A stretch of 64,000 nucleotides of DNA, from contig CAWBWT010000002.1 in assembly GCA_963792675.1 (NCBI GenBank), positions 1,550,001-1,614,000 on the forward strand, in the 5' to 3' direction. The notes beneath the pieces were generated by a model. It had not been told where the DNA came from. It worked only from the letters and a program-made list of their open reading frames with translations, and ran no database searches. Of this stretch, positions 43,816-52,364 are shown piece by piece; within the stretch, counting starts at the first letter, position 1; each line of letters begins with the position of its first letter. Source of the DNA: JBBROS01 sp963792675 (GTDB lineage Bacteria > Pseudomonadota > Alphaproteobacteria > Acetobacterales > Acetobacteraceae). The position numbers were made by a program, and so were the translations under genes.

Positions 43816-44703
43816 ATGGACCTGCTCGCGGCGCTGTCCGCCGAGGTCGAATGGAGTCTCGTCGTGGCGCGGGCGGCGGCGGACATGACGATCCTGGTGC
43901 AGTTCGGCGCGGTGCTGGCCAGTGCCTGGCTGCTCCGCCCGCCGCCCGGCCAGCGCGGCGCGTCCTTGCTCGCCCGGTTTGCCTTGTGGTCGGTCGCGGC
44001 GGCCTGGCTATGCAATGCCGCCTGGCTCGGGTTGCAGGGCGCGGCGATCGCCGGGTCGGTTGCGGAGACGCCGGCCGTCATCGCCGAAACCACCTTCGGC
44101 CATGTCATGGCCCTGCGCCTCTGTCTTTTGCTGATGGGGGCGGCCGCGCTGGCGGCCCGCTTGAGGCGGGTTGCCGTGGTGCCGGCTGGCGCGGCGGTCG
44201 CGGTCGGGGCCGGGCTCGGGCACGCCTGGGCGCTGTCGGAGGGGCCGAGCTGGCTGCTGCTGTCGGTGGCGGTCCACTTGCTCGCGGCGGGAGCCTGGCT
44301 CGGCGGGCTGCCGGCGCTACTGGCGTTGCTGGCCGATGCGCCGCCGGGCACCGCGGCGGCCTGCTTGCGGCGGTTTGCCGGGCTGGGAGCGGTGTGCGTG
44401 GCGGCCCTGGCTGCAACCGCGGCGTTCCAGTCGGCGGCGCTGATCGGGACGTGGGCCGGCCTGCTCGGCAGTGATTACGGGCTGGTGGCGCTGGCTAAGC
44501 TTGGGCTGTTCGTAATCCTGCTGGCCTTTGCGGCCGTCCACCGGTTCCGGTTGACGCCGGCGCTTGACGGGCGAAACCCGCTGGCGGCAAAGCGGCGGCT
44601 GGCGCGCAGCATCGCCGGCGAGACCGTCGTGGGGCTGCTGATCGTGCTGGCCGCCGGCTTGCTGAGCAGTCTTGCCCCGGCGATGAAGTCGGGGCCGGGC
44701 TGA
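43816..44703 (+). CDS. copD: Copper resistance protein CopD
   Basis: A 295-residue CopD-family inner-membrane protein with about eight hydrophobic helices. Conserved family elements include AETTFGHVMALRLCLLLMG, LSVAVHLLAAGAWLGGLPALL (with His and Trp), and SDYGLVALAKLGLFVILL. CopC and CopD together move copper from periplasm to cytoplasm for supply or tolerance. GTG at 43813 is an alternative start. A short GGGCTGA/TCAGCCC hairpin spans the stop codon. Confidence 0.9.
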   Translation: MDLLAALSAEVEWSLVVARAAADMTILVQFGAVLASAWLLRPPPGQRGASLLARFALWSVAAAWLCNAAWLGLQGAAIAGSVAETPAVIAETTFGHVMALRLCLLLMGAAALAARLRRVAVVPAGAAVAVGAGLGHAWALSEGPSWLLLSVAVHLLAAGAWLGGLPALLALLADAPPGTAAACLRRFAGLGAVCVAALAATAAFQSAALIGTWAGLLGSDYGLVALAKLGLFVILLAFAAVHRFRLTPALDGRNPLAAKRRLARSIAGETVVGLLIVLAAGLLSSLAPAMKSGPG

Positions 44704-44731
44704 ACCGTGACGGCTCAGCCCGCCCCGGGCC

Positions 44732-45799
44732 TCACACTCCGAACAACTTGCGTGAGTTGCCTCCGGCGATGGCCGCGAAGGTGGCGTCGTCCAGCTCGGC
44801 CGAAGCCAGGTGGCCGACGGGATCGCTTTCCGCCATGTCGTAGGGGTAGTCCGTCCCCATCAGGATCCGGTCCGCACCGAACACCTCGATCAGGCTGCGG
44901 AGCTGGTGCGGGGTGAACACGACGGAGTCGAAATAGACCCGCTTCAGATATGTGGTCGGCGGCTGCGGCAGCGAGCCGCGCACGTCGGAGCGGGCGCCCC
45001 AGGCATGGTCGATGCGGCCCGAATAGGCGGCGAGGTAGCCGCCGCCATGCACCGCGATCAGCTTCAGGTTCGGGTGCCGCTCGAGCACGCCGTCGAAGAT
45101 CAGGTAGTGCAGCGCGAGCGAGGTATCGAGCGGGTTGCCGACCACGTTGTTGAAGTAGAACCGGGTCATGCGCCGGGCCTCGGTAAAGCCGTTGGGATGG
45201 ATCAGCACGACGGCGCCGAGCTGCTCGGCCGCGGCCCAGAAGGCGGCAAACGCCGGGTCGGACAGCTCGCGGCCGTGCACATTCGTCAGGATCTGCACGC
45301 CCTTCAGGCCGCGGCCCATCGCCTGCTCCAGCTCGCGCGCCGCCGCCTCGCCGTCCTGCATCGGCACGGTGCCGAGGGCGGTGAACCGGTCCGGGTGCTT
45401 GGCCGCGAAGGCCGCCATGCCGTCGTTGATCACCGACGCCGCGTGCCGGCCGACCTCGAGCGGGATCGCGTAGTTCACCTGGCCCGGCGGCGGCATGATC
45501 ACCTGCATGTCCACCCCCGCGGCGTCCATCACCGCGAGGCGCACGTCGTGCTCCAGCATGTCCGGCCGGCGGTCGGCGTCCTGCTTGCGGTTCAGCGCCT
45601 TGGTGTCGTCGGTGGCGAAGTGGGCGAGCGGGATGGTCGAGAGATCGAGATGCGGCGCCAGGATCTCCTGCGCCGCCGGGACCATGACGTGGGAGTGCAT
45701 GTCGATCGTCATGCTTTTGGGGCGAACCTCGCGGCCCGGGCGGCCGTGCTCGCGCGCCGCGGTGGCGCCGTAATGGTTGGTGGCTTCGGCCATGTTCAT
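44732..45799 (-). CDS. Amidohydrolase 2-family protein (ACMSD-like)
   Basis: A 355-residue metal-dependent hydrolase of the amidohydrolase-2/ACMSD family. Visible features: IDMHSHVMVP (HxH at the N-terminus), VDMQVIMPPP, LGTVPMQDGEAA, VLIHPNGFTE, LIAVHGGGYLAAYSGRIDHAWG and ILMGTDYPYDM (metal Asp). Members decarboxylate or hydrolyse aromatic breakdown intermediates such as aminocarboxymuconate semialdehyde. It lies downstream of the branched-chain-type ABC operon across a repeat element, suggesting that the transporter may import an aromatic or related acid. Confidence 0.85.
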   Translation of the reverse strand: MNMAEATNHYGATAAREHGRPGREVRPKSMTIDMHSHVMVPAAQEILAPHLDLSTIPLAHFATDDTKALNRKQDADRRPDMLEHDVRLAVMDAAGVDMQVIMPPPGQVNYAIPLEVGRHAASVINDGMAAFAAKHPDRFTALGTVPMQDGEAAARELEQAMGRGLKGVQILTNVHGRELSDPAFAAFWAAAEQLGAVVLIHPNGFTEARRMTRFYFNNVVGNPLDTSLALHYLIFDGVLERHPNLKLIAVHGGGYLAAYSGRIDHAWGARSDVRGSLPQPPTTYLKRVYFDSVVFTPHQLRSLIEVFGADRILMGTDYPYDMAESDPVGHLASAELDDATFAAIAGGNSRKLFGV

Positions 45800-45806
45800 T
45801 CCTTCT

Positions 45807-45921
45807 TAAGGCAAGGGCTCTGCCCTTGACCCGCTGGGGCCGGCGGCCCCAGACCGGCGATTGATGGATTTCAAAGGCACTGCCTTTGATGGGGTCAAGG
45901 GGCGAAGCCCCTTGCCTTAAA
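45807..45921. repeat. Family B compound palindromic repeat, copy 4 (full-length)
   Basis: The ends are inverted: TTAAGGCAAGG at 45808-45818 and CCTTGCCTTAA near 45909-45919. Inside are AGGGCTCTGCCCT, then TGGGGCCGGCGGCCCCA, then AAGGCACTGCCTT, and GGGGCGAAGCCCC, all separated by GACCCG or GGGTC-like spacers. It lies between livF and the amidohydrolase gene and is the most complete version of the repeats seen at 1, 3.3 and 32.5 kb. The last bases overlap the livF stop region. Confidence 0.78.
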
Positions 45922-46621
45922 ACACACCCAGGTGGCGGTCGATCGCCCCTTCGGTTTGCAGCACATCGGCCGGGCCGTGCAAGGCGACGCGGCCGGTGTT
46001 CAGCACCACCACATCGTCGGCGAGCGACATCGCCATGTGCACGTTCTGCTCGACCAGCACGATCGACAACCGGTCGGCCTTGAGGCGGGCGATGATGCGG
46101 CCGATCTCGGCCACCATCTGCGGCGCCAAGCCCTCGGACGGCTCGTCCAGCAGCAGCACGCGCGGGTTGCCCATCAGCGCCCGGCCGATCACCATCATCT
46201 GCTGCTCGCCGCCCGACAACGAGCCGGCCGCCTGGTTGCGGCGCTCGCGCAGCCGGGGAAAGGTCTCGAACACGCGCTCCAGCGTCCAGGTGGCACCACG
46301 GGTGGACTGGCGCGCCACCAGCAGGTTCTCCCGCACCGTCAGCGACGGGAACACCCGGCGGCCCTGCGGCACCAGGCAGAGGCCGCGCCGGGCGATCACC
46401 TCGGGCGAGCAGGCGGTGATCGGCTCGCCGAACAGCGTGACCCGGCCGCGCCGGGCCGGCAGGAAACCCATGGCGGTGGCGAGCGTGGTGGTCTTGCCGG
46501 CACCGTTGCGGCCCAGCAGCGCGAGCAGGCTGCCCTCCCGCAAGCTGAGGCCGACGCCGTGCAGCACGTGGCTGTCGCCGTAGAAGGCGTCGACGCCGGT
46601 GAGCGCGAGCGCTTCACTCAC
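45917..46621 (-). CDS. livF: Branched-chain amino acid-type ABC ATPase LivF
   Basis: A 234-residue LivF-type ATPase. Walker A LLGRNGAGKTTT, LCLVPQGRRVFPSLTVRENLL, signature LSGGEQQMMVIGRAL, Walker B LLLDEPSEGLAP, and the LivF-typical IVLVEQNVHMAMSLAD. The GTG start overlaps the livG stop by eight bases. Part of a five-gene HAAT importer; substrate range of such systems extends to amides, urea and aromatic acids. Confidence 0.93.
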   Translation of the reverse strand: MSEALALTGVDAFYGDSHVLHGVGLSLREGSLLALLGRNGAGKTTTLATAMGFLPARRGRVTLFGEPITACSPEVIARRGLCLVPQGRRVFPSLTVRENLLVARQSTRGATWTLERVFETFPRLRERRNQAAGSLSGGEQQMMVIGRALMGNPRVLLLDEPSEGLAPQMVAEIGRIIARLKADRLSIVLVEQNVHMAMSLADDVVVLNTGRVALHGPADVLQTEGAIDRHLGVF

Positions 46622-47357
46622 CAAGATAGACCTCGCGGGTGCGCGGGTCGGCGATGACCTCGGCGCGGGTGCCCTCGAGCACGACGGCGCCGAAATTGAG
46701 CAGGGTGATGCGTTCGGCAAACGCCAGCGCCATGTCCATGTCGTGCTCGATCAGCACGACCGCGATGTCGCGCGGCAGCGCGGCGAGCACGGCGCTGACG
46801 GTCTCGCGCTCCGGCGCCGACAGCCCGGCCAGCGGCTCGTCCAGCAGCAGCACGCGCGGGTTCTGCGCCAGCGCCATCGCCAGCTCGAGCCGGCGGCGCT
46901 CGCCGTACGCCGTTTCGGCGACGGTGCAGTCGGCGAGCTCGCGGAGGCCGACCCGGGCGAGGGCGGTCGCCGCGGCGTCGTGCAGCGCGCGGCGATGCGC
47001 GAAGGCGCCCCAGGGCAGCCACCCCGTGGCGCCGGTGCCGATCAGGGCCAGTGCCACGTTGTGCGCGTAGGTCTCCTGCGGAAATAGGGTCAGGATCTGG
47101 TAGGTGCGGCCGAGCCCCTGGCGCACCCGGCCGCGGACGGGCAAGTGGCGCAGCTCCTGGCCGAACAGCCGGATCGACCCGGCGTCGGCGCGCAAATCGC
47201 CGGTGATCAGGTTGAACAGCGTGGTTTTGCCGGCGCCATTGGGGCCGATCAGCAGCCGGCGCTCGCCGGGCATGACGGACAGCGAGATGTCGCGCGTGGC
47301 GGCGACGCCGCCGAATCGCTTCTGCAGCCCGGTGATGGCGAGCGCCGGCTCGGTCAC
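46614..47357 (-). CDS. livG: Branched-chain amino acid-type ABC ATPase LivG
   Basis: A 247-residue LivG-type ATPase: Walker A LIGPNGAGKTTL, GLGRTYQILTLFPQETYAHN, AYGERRRLELAMALAQNP (signature), Walker B LLLDEPLAGLSAPE, and VVLIEHDMDMALAFAE. The GTG start overlaps the end of livM. LivG-type specific insertion before the signature (WLPWGAFAHRRALHDAA) is present. Confidence 0.93.
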   Translation of the reverse strand: MTEPALAITGLQKRFGGVAATRDISLSVMPGERRLLIGPNGAGKTTLFNLITGDLRADAGSIRLFGQELRHLPVRGRVRQGLGRTYQILTLFPQETYAHNVALALIGTGATGWLPWGAFAHRRALHDAAATALARVGLRELADCTVAETAYGERRRLELAMALAQNPRVLLLDEPLAGLSAPERETVSAVLAALPRDIAVVLIEHDMDMALAFAERITLLNFGAVVLEGTRAEVIADPRTREVYLGE

Positions 47358-48316
47358 GGGCTGACCGGATCGCGGCGCAGGGCGCGGGGGCGGCGGAGCG
47401 CCAGCAGGCCGGGCACGATCCCCTGCGGCAGCAGCATCACCGAGACGATGAAGATGAGCCCCAGCAGCGACGACCAGCGGTCCACGTAGGAGCTGACCAC
47501 CATTTTGACCACCGTGATGATGACGGCGCCGACGATCGGGCCGGCCAGGGTGCCGGCGCCGCCGAGCACGACCATCAGCAGCGCCTCGGCCGATTGCTGC
47601 AACGAGAGCGTCTGCGGGCTGATGAAACCGTAGTCCCAGACGTAGAGCACGCCGGCGACCGAGCCCCAGAACCCGGCCAGCACGAACGCGGCGAAGCGGA
47701 TCAGCCAGACGTTGTGGCCCAGCATGCGCATTCGCCGCGGCTGGTCGCGGGTGCCGCGCAGGCAGGCGGCGAACGGCGAGGCGGAGAGCTGCCACAGGCA
47801 GAGCAGGGCGACCGCGAACACCGCCGCCAGCAGGTAGTAGAACACCATCGGCTGCGACGTATCGATCCCGGCCAGCACCGGCCGCGCCGAGCGCAGCCCG
47901 TTATCGCCGCCAGTCAGCGCGTTCCAGCGATACGACAGGCCCCACATCACCTGGCCCAATGCCAGCGTGATCATCAGGAAGCCGAGGCCCGAGGCGCGCA
48001 AGGCGAGCACCCCGAACGCGGCCGCCAGCAGCGTGCCGAGCGCGATCGACGCCAGTGCGGCGGCCAGCGGGTCGAGCGCCAGGTTGGCCACCAGCCAGGC
48101 ATAGGCGTAGGCGGGCACGCCCAGGAAGATGGCGTGTCCCAGCGACGTCATGCCGCCATAGCCGATCAGGATGTTGAGGCTGAGCGCCAGCAGCGCCGCC
48201 ACCATCACGTGCCCGGCAATCGAGAGATAGAACGTGCCCGGCAGCAGCAGCGGCAGCACCGCCAGCGCCAGCAGGATCAGCACGCCCGCGAGCAGGCTGG
48301 AGGCGCGCCGGCTCAT
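47354..48316 (-). CDS. livM: Branched-chain amino acid-type ABC permease LivM
   Basis: A 320-residue permease with about nine to ten helices. Family motifs: LSLNILIGYGGMTSLGHAIFLGVPAYAYA, GLGFLMITLALGQVMWGLSYRW, TGGDNGL, and the coupling region EALLMVVLGGAGTLAGPIVGA. The start overlaps the livH stop. Its end overlaps the livG start. Confidence 0.93.
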   Translation of the reverse strand: MSRRASSLLAGVLILLALAVLPLLLPGTFYLSIAGHVMVAALLALSLNILIGYGGMTSLGHAIFLGVPAYAYAWLVANLALDPLAAALASIALGTLLAAAFGVLALRASGLGFLMITLALGQVMWGLSYRWNALTGGDNGLRSARPVLAGIDTSQPMVFYYLLAAVFAVALLCLWQLSASPFAACLRGTRDQPRRMRMLGHNVWLIRFAAFVLAGFWGSVAGVLYVWDYGFISPQTLSLQQSAEALLMVVLGGAGTLAGPIVGAVIITVVKMVVSSYVDRWSSLLGLIFIVSVMLLPQGIVPGLLALRRPRALRRDPVSP

Positions 48317-49173
48317 AGCGCGGGACGGCCGAACAGGCCGGCGGGACGGAACACCAGCGCCAGCACCATCGGCAGGAACAGCACGACATAGGCGAAGTCC
48401 GGGAACAGCGCGGTGCCGAAATTGTAGATGAAGCCGACGATGAAGCTGCCGGCCAATGCGCCCGGCAGGCTGCCGATGCCACCCAGGATCACCACGATCA
48501 AGGCGAGCGGCAGCATGTCGGCGTCGAGGCCGGGATAGGCCGACAGGATCGGGCCGCCGATCACGCCGCCGAACCCGGCCAAAGCCGCGCCGAGGAAAAA
48601 CACCAGCGTGAACAGCAGCCCGACCGGGATGCCCACCCCGCGCGCCATCTGCCGGTCGTCCACCCCGGCGCGGATCATGGCGCCGAGCCGGGTGCGGTCC
48701 ATCAGCAGGATGAGCGCTACGACGGCGACGATGGCGACGCCCAGCACCGCGAGGCGGTAGGTCGGGAAGATCAGCCCGGCCATGCGCAGCGGCGGCCGCA
48801 GATAGGAGGGTGCTGCGAGCGGCAGCGGGTCGCCGCCCCACACCATCAGGCAGGTGTCGGCGATGATGAAGCCGAGCCCCAAGGTCACCAGCACCTGGCC
48901 CCGCTCATTGCCCGCCAGGCGGCGCAGCAGGCCGCGCTCCACGACCGCGCCCAGCGCGCCGACCACGACGCCGGCTCCCAGTGCCGCCAGCCAGAAGTTC
49001 AACCCCTGTCCGAGCAACGTCGCGCCAAGATAGGCGCCCAGCATGAACAGCCCACCATGCGCCAGATTCGGCACCCGCAGCAACCCGAAGATCAGCGAGA
49101 AGCCGGAGGCGAGCAGGAACAGCAGCCCGCCCAGCGCGATGCTGTTGAGCGTCTGGATGGCCCAGAACTGCAC
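48313..49173 (-). CDS. livH: Branched-chain amino acid-type ABC permease LivH
   Basis: A 286-residue permease. Family features: GLLFLLASGFSLIFGLLRVPNLAHG near the N-terminus, LVTLGLGFIIADTCLMVWGGDP, RAGVDDRQMARGVGIPVGLLF (the cytoplasmic coupling segment), and VILGGIGSLPGALAGSFIVGF. The gene starts 3 bases after livK ends. Confidence 0.93.
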   Translation of the reverse strand: MQFWAIQTLNSIALGGLLFLLASGFSLIFGLLRVPNLAHGGLFMLGAYLGATLLGQGLNFWLAALGAGVVVGALGAVVERGLLRRLAGNERGQVLVTLGLGFIIADTCLMVWGGDPLPLAAPSYLRPPLRMAGLIFPTYRLAVLGVAIVAVVALILLMDRTRLGAMIRAGVDDRQMARGVGIPVGLLFTLVFFLGAALAGFGGVIGGPILSAYPGLDADMLPLALIVVILGGIGSLPGALAGSFIVGFIYNFGTALFPDFAYVVLFLPMVLALVFRPAGLFGRPAL

Positions 49174-49176
49174 GGA

Positions 49177-50457
49177 CTATTTTTCGAGGAAGCGAGCCGG
49201 CGGGAAGTCGCGCCCATAGACCGGCTGACGCAGGAACTCGGCCGGGTCGTAGGTCCAGAACTGGCTCACATCCGGGTAAGTCTTGATGACAGTGTTGACT
49301 AGGCGGCCGCCCTTCTTCTCGACCTTGCGGATGTAGACCGGGCCGACCGCATTGCCGTACTCGTCGAACCGCAGCGTGCCGCGCACCGTGTCGACGGTTT
49401 CGCCGCGGAGCGCCTTGATCAAGGTCGCGCGGTCGTCTGCCTTGTCGCCCGCCACCTTGATGGCGTTCTCGAGCGCGGCCCCGGCGGTGTAGGTGCCGGC
49501 GGCGTAGTAGCCGGGATCGACCTTGTACTCGCGCTGCATGCCGGCGACGAAGGCCTTGTTCAACGGTGTGTCGAGCTGCGCCGAGTAGTAGTTGGTCGAC
49601 ACCATCCCGATCGCGTCGTCGCCCATCTGCTGCAAGGTCGCCTCGTCGACCGCGGTCATGCCGCCGACGATCGGCACGGTGCCGCCGTATTCCTTGTATT
49701 GCTTGAAGAAGCGGAAGCCGTTCGAGCCGGCGAACGACATGAAGATGCCGTCCAGCTTCTCGTTCAGCCCGGCGATGAACGTGCCGTAGTCGGGCGCGTT
49801 CAGCGGCGGCCACAGCTTCTGCACGATCCGGCCGCCCGCATCCTCGAACACCCGCTGGAAGGCGCCGTTCTGCTCCTGGCCATAGGCGAAGTCGTCGCCG
49901 ATGGTGGCCATGCGCTTGTATTTGAGGTCTTTGGCGCAGTAATCGGCCAGCGCGTGCGCGCACTGCCCGGACGACGCGTTCACCCGCACCAGCCAAGGGT
50001 TGGCGCGGCGCTGGGTCACGTCCTCGGCCGCCGCGACGCAGATCCACGGCACCTGCTTCTCGCGCACGTAGTCGTCGATCGCCAGCGTCTCGAACGCTGC
50101 CAGCGGGCCGATCAGCACGGCGACGTTGTTGCGCTCCACCAGCTCCTGGGTCTTGGTGCGGGTGTTGGCCGGGGTGCCGCCGGTGTCGGCGGTGATGAGC
50201 TGCACCGGGCGGCCCGCCATCGTGTTGTTGTGGTCCTTCAGATAGAGCTGCATGCCCTGCTCCATCTGGATTCCGCCGGCCGCGAGCGGGCCGGTCTTCA
50301 CCGTCAGGAAGCCGATGCGCAGCGGCTCGCTGGCCTGGGCGCGGGCGCGCCTGCTGCCGGCGAGCGACGCCAGCCCGCCGGCCGTCGCGGCCAGCGAGCC
50401 GGCGCCGAGCAGCGCGCCGCGCCGGCTCAGCCCGGTGGTGTCAACCTCGTCGGTCAT
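49177..50457 (-). CDS. livK: Branched-chain amino acid-type ABC substrate-binding protein
   Basis: A 426-residue periplasmic binding protein. The signal is twin-arginine-like (LSRRGALLGAGSLAATAGG) and ends near RARAQA. The mature protein begins LRIGFLTVKTGPLAAGGI, a type I periplasmic-binding fold of the Leu/Ile/Val receptor family, with LYLKDHNNTMAGRPVQLI and GDDFAYGQEQNGAFQ. Export by Tat is suggested by the motif. First gene of the liv-type operon. The ligand is unknown. Confidence 0.92.
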   Translation of the reverse strand: MTDEVDTTGLSRRGALLGAGSLAATAGGLASLAGSRRARAQASEPLRIGFLTVKTGPLAAGGIQMEQGMQLYLKDHNNTMAGRPVQLITADTGGTPANTRTKTQELVERNNVAVLIGPLAAFETLAIDDYVREKQVPWICVAAAEDVTQRRANPWLVRVNASSGQCAHALADYCAKDLKYKRMATIGDDFAYGQEQNGAFQRVFEDAGGRIVQKLWPPLNAPDYGTFIAGLNEKLDGIFMSFAGSNGFRFFKQYKEYGGTVPIVGGMTAVDEATLQQMGDDAIGMVSTNYYSAQLDTPLNKAFVAGMQREYKVDPGYYAAGTYTAGAALENAIKVAGDKADDRATLIKALRGETVDTVRGTLRFDEYGNAVGPVYIRKVEKKGGRLVNTVIKTYPDVSQFWTYDPAEFLRQPVYGRDFPPARFLEK

Positions 50458-50548
50458 GAACCCGTTTCCCCTTGTTTCGCTTGCCTTGCAGGCTGCCGAT
50501 TGTGCGCGATGGTTGTCTGCGGCCCAGGGGGTGTCAAGCGGCGCAGGG

Positions 50549-51427
50549 TCAGCGTTCCAGCCCCGCCATCCGCTCCAGCACCCGGCACACCGCGGCGGTG
50601 TCGTCGGACGCGTGGCCGGTCGCCATGGCGCTGTTGTAGATCGGCACGGTGGCGCTCAGCGTCGGCGTCGGCACGCCGAGCGAGGCGGCGAAGGCGGTGA
50701 TGACCGCCATGTCCTTCTGCCACACCGACACCTTCATCGTGGCCGCGGCATAGTCGTTGGCCGCCATCATCGGCGCCCGCAGGTCGAACACCTTGGACGT
50801 GCCGACCCCGGCGCCGACCAGCTTCACCAGCAGCTCCGGGTCGAGCCCGGCTTTCATCCCGAGCACCATCGCCTCGGCCGCCGCCACGTTGTGGATCGCC
50901 ACCAGCAGATTGGCGACGAACTTCATCCGGCTGCCGTTGCCATAGGCGCCAACGTCGTGCACGGCGCGGGTGAAGGCGGCGAAGAACGGCTCGAGCTCGG
51001 CGATCGCCGCGGTGTCGCCGCTCGCATACACGACCAAGTCCTTCCGGACGGCCTGAGCGCCGGTGCCGCTGATCGGGCAATCGAGCGCCACGTGCCCGGC
51101 CTCCTGCAGCGTGGCGGCGAAGCGCTGCTTGTCGTCGAGCGCCATCGTGCTGGCTTCCACCACCACCCGGCGCGGCACCCCGGCGCCGGCGATCGCGGCC
51201 GCCACGTCGTGCAGCGCCGCCGGCGTCGGCAGGCTGGTCATGATGATCTCGACATCGCGAACCAGGGCGGCGGCGTCCGGGCGCAGCTCCACACCGTCCG
51301 CGGCCAGCGCCCGGGCGGCCGGCTCGTGCGGGTCGGTGCCGAGCACGCGCCAGCCGGCCGCGAGCAGGTTGCGGGCCATCGCGCCGCCCATGATGCCCAA
51401 TCCCACGACCCCGATCTCGCGTTGCAT
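50549..51427 (-). CDS. Beta-hydroxyacid dehydrogenase (3-hydroxyisobutyrate dehydrogenase family)
   Basis: A 292-residue NAD(P)-dependent enzyme. Nucleotide-binding GVVGLGIMGGAMARNLL, substrate-side DCPISGTGAQAVRKD, and catalytic Lys in GSRMKFVANLLVAIHN. The family includes tartronate semialdehyde reductase, 3-hydroxyisobutyrate and L-threonate dehydrogenases. It is divergent from a second member of the same family with only 52 bases between starts, so they share a regulatory region. Confidence 0.9.
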   Translation of the reverse strand: MQREIGVVGLGIMGGAMARNLLAAGWRVLGTDPHEPAARALAADGVELRPDAAALVRDVEIIMTSLPTPAALHDVAAAIAGAGVPRRVVVEASTMALDDKQRFAATLQEAGHVALDCPISGTGAQAVRKDLVVYASGDTAAIAELEPFFAAFTRAVHDVGAYGNGSRMKFVANLLVAIHNVAAAEAMVLGMKAGLDPELLVKLVGAGVGTSKVFDLRAPMMAANDYAAATMKVSVWQKDMAVITAFAASLGVPTPTLSATVPIYNSAMATGHASDDTAAVCRVLERMAGLER

Positions 51428-51479
51428 GCGCGTCCCCCTATGTTGGGCGGCACTATCGGTGGTCGGGAGGATGAGGTCC

Positions 51480-52364
51480 ATGCGCGTGGGCATTGCCGGA
51501 TTCGGAAAGATGGGGGCCGCGATGGCGGCGCGGCTGGCGGAAACCGGGCATGACGTCGTCGTCTGGAACCGCAGCCGCGACCGTGCGGCCGCGAGCGGGT
51601 TCGCGGTCGCCGACACGCCGCACGCCCTCGCCGAGCAATCCGAGGTGGTGATGTCGAGCCTGTTCGACGCCGCGGCGGTGGAGGCCGTGTATCGCGGCGC
51701 CGACGGATTGCTGGGCGCGGCCACGGGCAAGCTGTTCGTCGAGATGAGCACGGTGCGGCCGGAGACGGAAGTCGCTCTGGCCGACGCGGTACGCGAGGCG
51801 GGCGGCGCGTTCATCGAGTGCCCGGTCGGCGGCACCACCGGCCCGGCGCGCGCAGGCAAGCTGCTCGGCTTGGTCGGCGGCGAGGCGGCCGACCTCGAAC
51901 GCGCGCGGCCGCTGCTGGAGGCGCTGTGCCGCCGGGTCGAGCATGTCGGGCCGGTGGGCGCCGGGGCGGCGATGAAGCTCGCGATCAACCTGCCGCTGCT
52001 GGTGTTCTACCAGGCGCTCGGCGAGGCGATGGCGCTGGTCAAGCACCTGGGCCTCGATCCCGCCTGGCTTATGGAGTTCTTCGCCGACACCTCGGGCGGC
52101 GCCAACGTCTTGAAGGTCCGCGGCCCCGCGATTGCCGCCACGCTGGCCGGGCAGGAGGCGGGGCCGCCGACCTTCGATATCGACTCCATTCGCAAGGACC
52201 TGCGCACCATGCTCGCGGAAGCCGAGGCGCGTGGCTTCACCTTGCCGGTCGCGGCGCGCACCCTGGCGGTCTACGACGAGGCGGCGGCCGAAGGCTGGAG
52301 CCAGCGGGACGGCGCCTGGCTGCCGGCGTACTGGCCGGCGACGGCTGTTACGACGAAAAGTTGA
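51480..52364 (+). CDS. Beta-hydroxyacid dehydrogenase, second paralog
   Basis: A 294-residue member of the same family: RVGIAGFGKMGAAMAARLAE at the N-terminus, ECPVGGTTGPARAGKLLGLVGG, and the catalytic Lys in GAGAAMKLAINLPLLVFYQ. It differs clearly from the divergent paralog (FGKMG versus LGIMG; different substrate loop), so the two likely act on different substrates. An ATG at 51471 is an alternative start. Its 3' end overlaps the SMP-30 gene on the other strand by 17 bases. Confidence 0.9.
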   Translation: MRVGIAGFGKMGAAMAARLAETGHDVVVWNRSRDRAAASGFAVADTPHALAEQSEVVMSSLFDAAAVEAVYRGADGLLGAATGKLFVEMSTVRPETEVALADAVREAGGAFIECPVGGTTGPARAGKLLGLVGGEAADLERARPLLEALCRRVEHVGPVGAGAAMKLAINLPLLVFYQALGEAMALVKHLGLDPAWLMEFFADTSGGANVLKVRGPAIAATLAGQEAGPPTFDIDSIRKDLRTMLAEAEARGFTLPVAARTLAVYDEAAAEGWSQRDGAWLPAYWPATAVTTKS

